Assembly (NCBI GenBank): GCA_023460575.1
Contig: JAEWPQ010000322.1
Coordinates: 1-8,165 of the forward strand
Reading direction: 5' to 3'
DNA: 8,165 nucleotides
DNA from: Bacillota bacterium
GTDB lineage: Bacteria > Bacillota > Clostridia > Lachnospirales > Lachnospiraceae
The notes under the pieces are model-generated. The model searched no databases. It saw only the letters and a list, made by a program, of their open reading frames with translations, and was not told where the DNA came from. The position numbers were made by a program, and so were the translations under genes. Positions 6,678 through 8,165 of the stretch are shown here, in pieces. How positions within the stretch are numbered: the stretch's first letter is position 1; each line of letters begins with the position of its first letter.

Positions 6678-6687
6678 GTGGTATAAT
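6658..6687 (+). promoter_or_regulatory. Sigma-A-type promoter for the second binding protein
   Basis: TTAACA (6658-6663, five of six matches) and a perfect TATAAT (6682-6687) are spaced by 18 bases. A start near 6694 would give a leader of about 20 bases, with GGGGGTG (6701-6707) as ribosome site and ATG at 6715. The -35 lies inside the loop of the preceding terminator, and the T-run forms part of the spacer. This is the best-looking promoter in the window and would express the downstream pair independently of the importer. Confidence 0.65.
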
Positions 6688-6714
6688 AAATAAAAAACGC
6701 GGGGGTGTTAAAAC

Positions 6715-7665
6715 ATGAAGAGAAAGGCGGGGGTATTTCTCTCAATTGCACTGATTGCAGCTTTGACGGCATACGGCTGCAACAGGAGGAAGGAGGAAGC
6801 ACCTCCTCATGAGGCTCTCATATTCGGAGCCACTTATATGACACGGAATAATCCCTATTTCAACGTTTTAGGACAGGGGATTGAAGAAGTGGTGGAAGCC
6901 AATGGAGATATTCTTCTGACAAGAGATCCTTTGCAGGATCAGATGAAACAGAATGAACAAATTGAAGAACTCATTGACGAAGGTATCAGTATGCTTTTCT
7001 TAAATCCGGTGGACTGGGAAGCGGTCCGTCCGGCGTTAATTGCCTGTAAGAAAGCAGGTGTGGCGGTTATTAATGTAGATACCGTGGTAAAGGACCGGGA
7101 TCTGGTAATATCCGTGATTGAAACCGACAACTACCAGGCAGGCCAGCTCTGCGCCCTGGATATGATGAAGCGTAAGAAATCTGCGGATATTGTAATACTG
7201 GATAATCCCATTCAGATGTCAATCACCTACCGGGCACAGGGGTTTACCGATGCCATTGCAGGCAACCCCGGTTACCGGGTGGTATACCGGCATGCGGCAG
7301 CAGGTGAAATTGAGGTTTCTTCCAAAGTAATGGAGGAGTTTTTAAACCAGAATAGAAAGTTTGATGTGGTTCTTGGAGGCAATGATCCCACGGCGCTTGG
7401 AGCTTTGGCAGCACTTCAGCAGGCAAGAAAGGAGGAAGGAGTTCTTATTTACGGCATAGACGGATCTCCTGACTTCAAGACAATTCTGGATATGGGGTAT
7501 GTGACCGGAACCAGTGCCCAAAGCCCCAAATCCATAGGAAGAGTCGCAGCAGAAACCGCTTACCGTTATTTAAGCGGAGAACCGGTGGACCCATATATCA
7601 GTCTGTCCAGTACCCTGATCACTAAGGACAATCTGGCTGACTATGAAATCGATGGCTGGCAGTAG
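6715..7665 (+). CDS. Second sugar-binding lipoprotein, probably a sensory solute-binding protein
   Basis: Type I periplasmic-binding protein of 316 residues, clearly paralogous to the importer's binding protein. Shared blocks include GGNDPTALGALAA (221-233), DGSPDFK (249-255), AQSP (268-271) and the last residues DGWQ. Putative ligand residues are kept: NNPY (45-48), Asp122, Arg173, Asn223, Asp249 and Gln269, so it should bind a similar sugar. The N-terminus is a signal peptide with Cys22 as probable lipid anchor; the lipobox TAYGC is less standard (Tyr at -2). Only about a dozen residues separate Cys22 from the folded domain, against some 55 in the paralog. It has its own promoter, lies after a terminator, and is followed eight bases later by a polytopic membrane protein rather than a permease. 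I infer a sensing role like XylFII in clostridia; a duplicated transport subunit is the alternative. Confidence 0.9.
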   Translation: MKRKAGVFLSIALIAALTAYGCNRRKEEAPPHEALIFGATYMTRNNPYFNVLGQGIEEVVEANGDILLTRDPLQDQMKQNEQIEELIDEGISMLFLNPVDWEAVRPALIACKKAGVAVINVDTVVKDRDLVISVIETDNYQAGQLCALDMMKRKKSADIVILDNPIQMSITYRAQGFTDAIAGNPGYRVVYRHAAAGEIEVSSKVMEEFLNQNRKFDVVLGGNDPTALGALAALQQARKEEGVLIYGIDGSPDFKTILDMGYVTGTSAQSPKSIGRVAAETAYRYLSGEPVDPYISLSSTLITKDNLADYEIDGWQ

Positions 7666-7673
7666 GGTGAGAG

Positions 7674-8165
7674 ATGGAAGAGAATAAATCCAACAGCAGG
7701 ATCAGGATTCTACAGACTGGAATCCTCATCCTCAACATCATATCCGTAATGGGAATCAGTATTTTTATATACGGTACAATTGAAAAAATCCGCAGAACAT
7801 ACGGTGCAAGAGAATTTTTAAATGAAATTCAGGCCATCGTCTGGTATCCTTATGCCAAAATATGGCTCTGCGCCCTGCTGTTAGGTTTTCTCACCTTAAG
7901 CATGGTGATCAGGGACCGGCTCTTTCCCAATAACAGCAAGGTCATTTTAACCAGTCTTGTTGCAGATTTTATTGTATGTTTTGCGATTATCATTGAACTG
8001 AATTTCAATTACAACGGAATTCTTCTGCTTGTATTTTCCAATGTTATTCTGTATGTAAAAAATGGAAAATCCAGATATATCCTGGCGGCTGTTGCCATTG
8101 GAAGCTTTATTCTGGCCGATTATGAACTGTTGTCCATTTCGTACAGACTGTATTCCATCCAGGAT
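7674..8165 (+). CDS. Polytopic membrane protein, likely N-terminal sensor region of a histidine kinase (partial)
   Basis: An open frame from ATG 7674 runs off the window after 164 codons. The ribosome site AGGGTGA (7664-7670) overlaps the stop of the binding protein, with rather short spacing. Translation shows a basic N-terminus (NKSNSRIR) and about five hydrophobic segments at roughly residues 13-33, 60-79, 90-109, 114-128 and 135-153. Short charged loops such as IRDRLFP and VKNGKSR should face the cytoplasm. A longer loop (about 34-59, IEKIRRTYGAREF...) would be outside the cell and could contact the adjacent binding protein. No kinase motif lies in the visible part. The histidine-kinase call rests on resemblance to membrane input domains seen before clostridial sensor kinases and on pairing with an orphan binding protein. 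A permease-like or other membrane protein remains possible. Confidence 0.6.
   Translation, partial: MEENKSNSRIRILQTGILILNIISVMGISIFIYGTIEKIRRTYGAREFLNEIQAIVWYPYAKIWLCALLLGFLTLSMVIRDRLFPNNSKVILTSLVADFIVCFAIIIELNFNYNGILLLVFSNVILYVKNGKSRYILAAVAIGSFILADYELLSISYRLYSIQD

Overview
The window looks like a piece of a Clostridia chromosome, most likely Lachnospiraceae-like. I base this on moderate-to-low GC by eye, strong AGGAGG-type ribosome binding sites, Gram-positive lipoprotein signal peptides, an acidic/Lys/Thr-rich linker behind the lipid-anchored cysteine of the binding protein, and protein families typical of gut Clostridia. All genes are on the + strand and almost the whole window is coding. 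I see no mobile elements, RNA genes or CRISPR arrays.

Layout. (1) Bases 1-63 may be the end of an upstream gene whose stop lies one base before the first full gene; a promoter-like sequence overlaps it. (2) Bases 65-2758 hold a tight three-gene catabolic cassette: a PfkB-family sugar kinase, a class II (zinc) ketose-phosphate aldolase and a cupin-fold D-lyxose-isomerase-type sugar isomerase. (3) Bases 2759-2937 are a regulatory gap with an inverted repeat, a short palindrome and an extended -10 promoter candidate. (4) Bases 2938-6629 encode a complete ribose/galactose-type (CUT2) sugar ABC importer: lipoprotein binding protein, double-domain ATPase and permease, with a terminator-like hairpin between the binding protein and the ATPase. 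(5) Bases 6630-6714 hold a terminator whose loop contains the -35 of a good promoter candidate. (6) From 6715 onward there is a second, paralogous sugar-binding lipoprotein, followed 8 bases later by a polytopic membrane protein cut by the window edge, which I suspect is a sensor histidine kinase.

How it may work together. The importer brings in a free aldose or ketose, the isomerase converts aldose to ketose, the kinase phosphorylates it, and the aldolase cleaves the ketose phosphate, probably into DHAP plus an aldehyde. The second binding protein has its own promoter, almost no linker, no permease of its own and a membrane partner. It is therefore more likely a sugar sensor than a transporter subunit, analogous to the XylFII-LytS xylose sensor of Clostridium beijerinckii. 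The natural sugar cannot be determined from sequence alone. D-lyxose/D-xylulose or D-mannose/D-fructose are the simplest options given the isomerase family.
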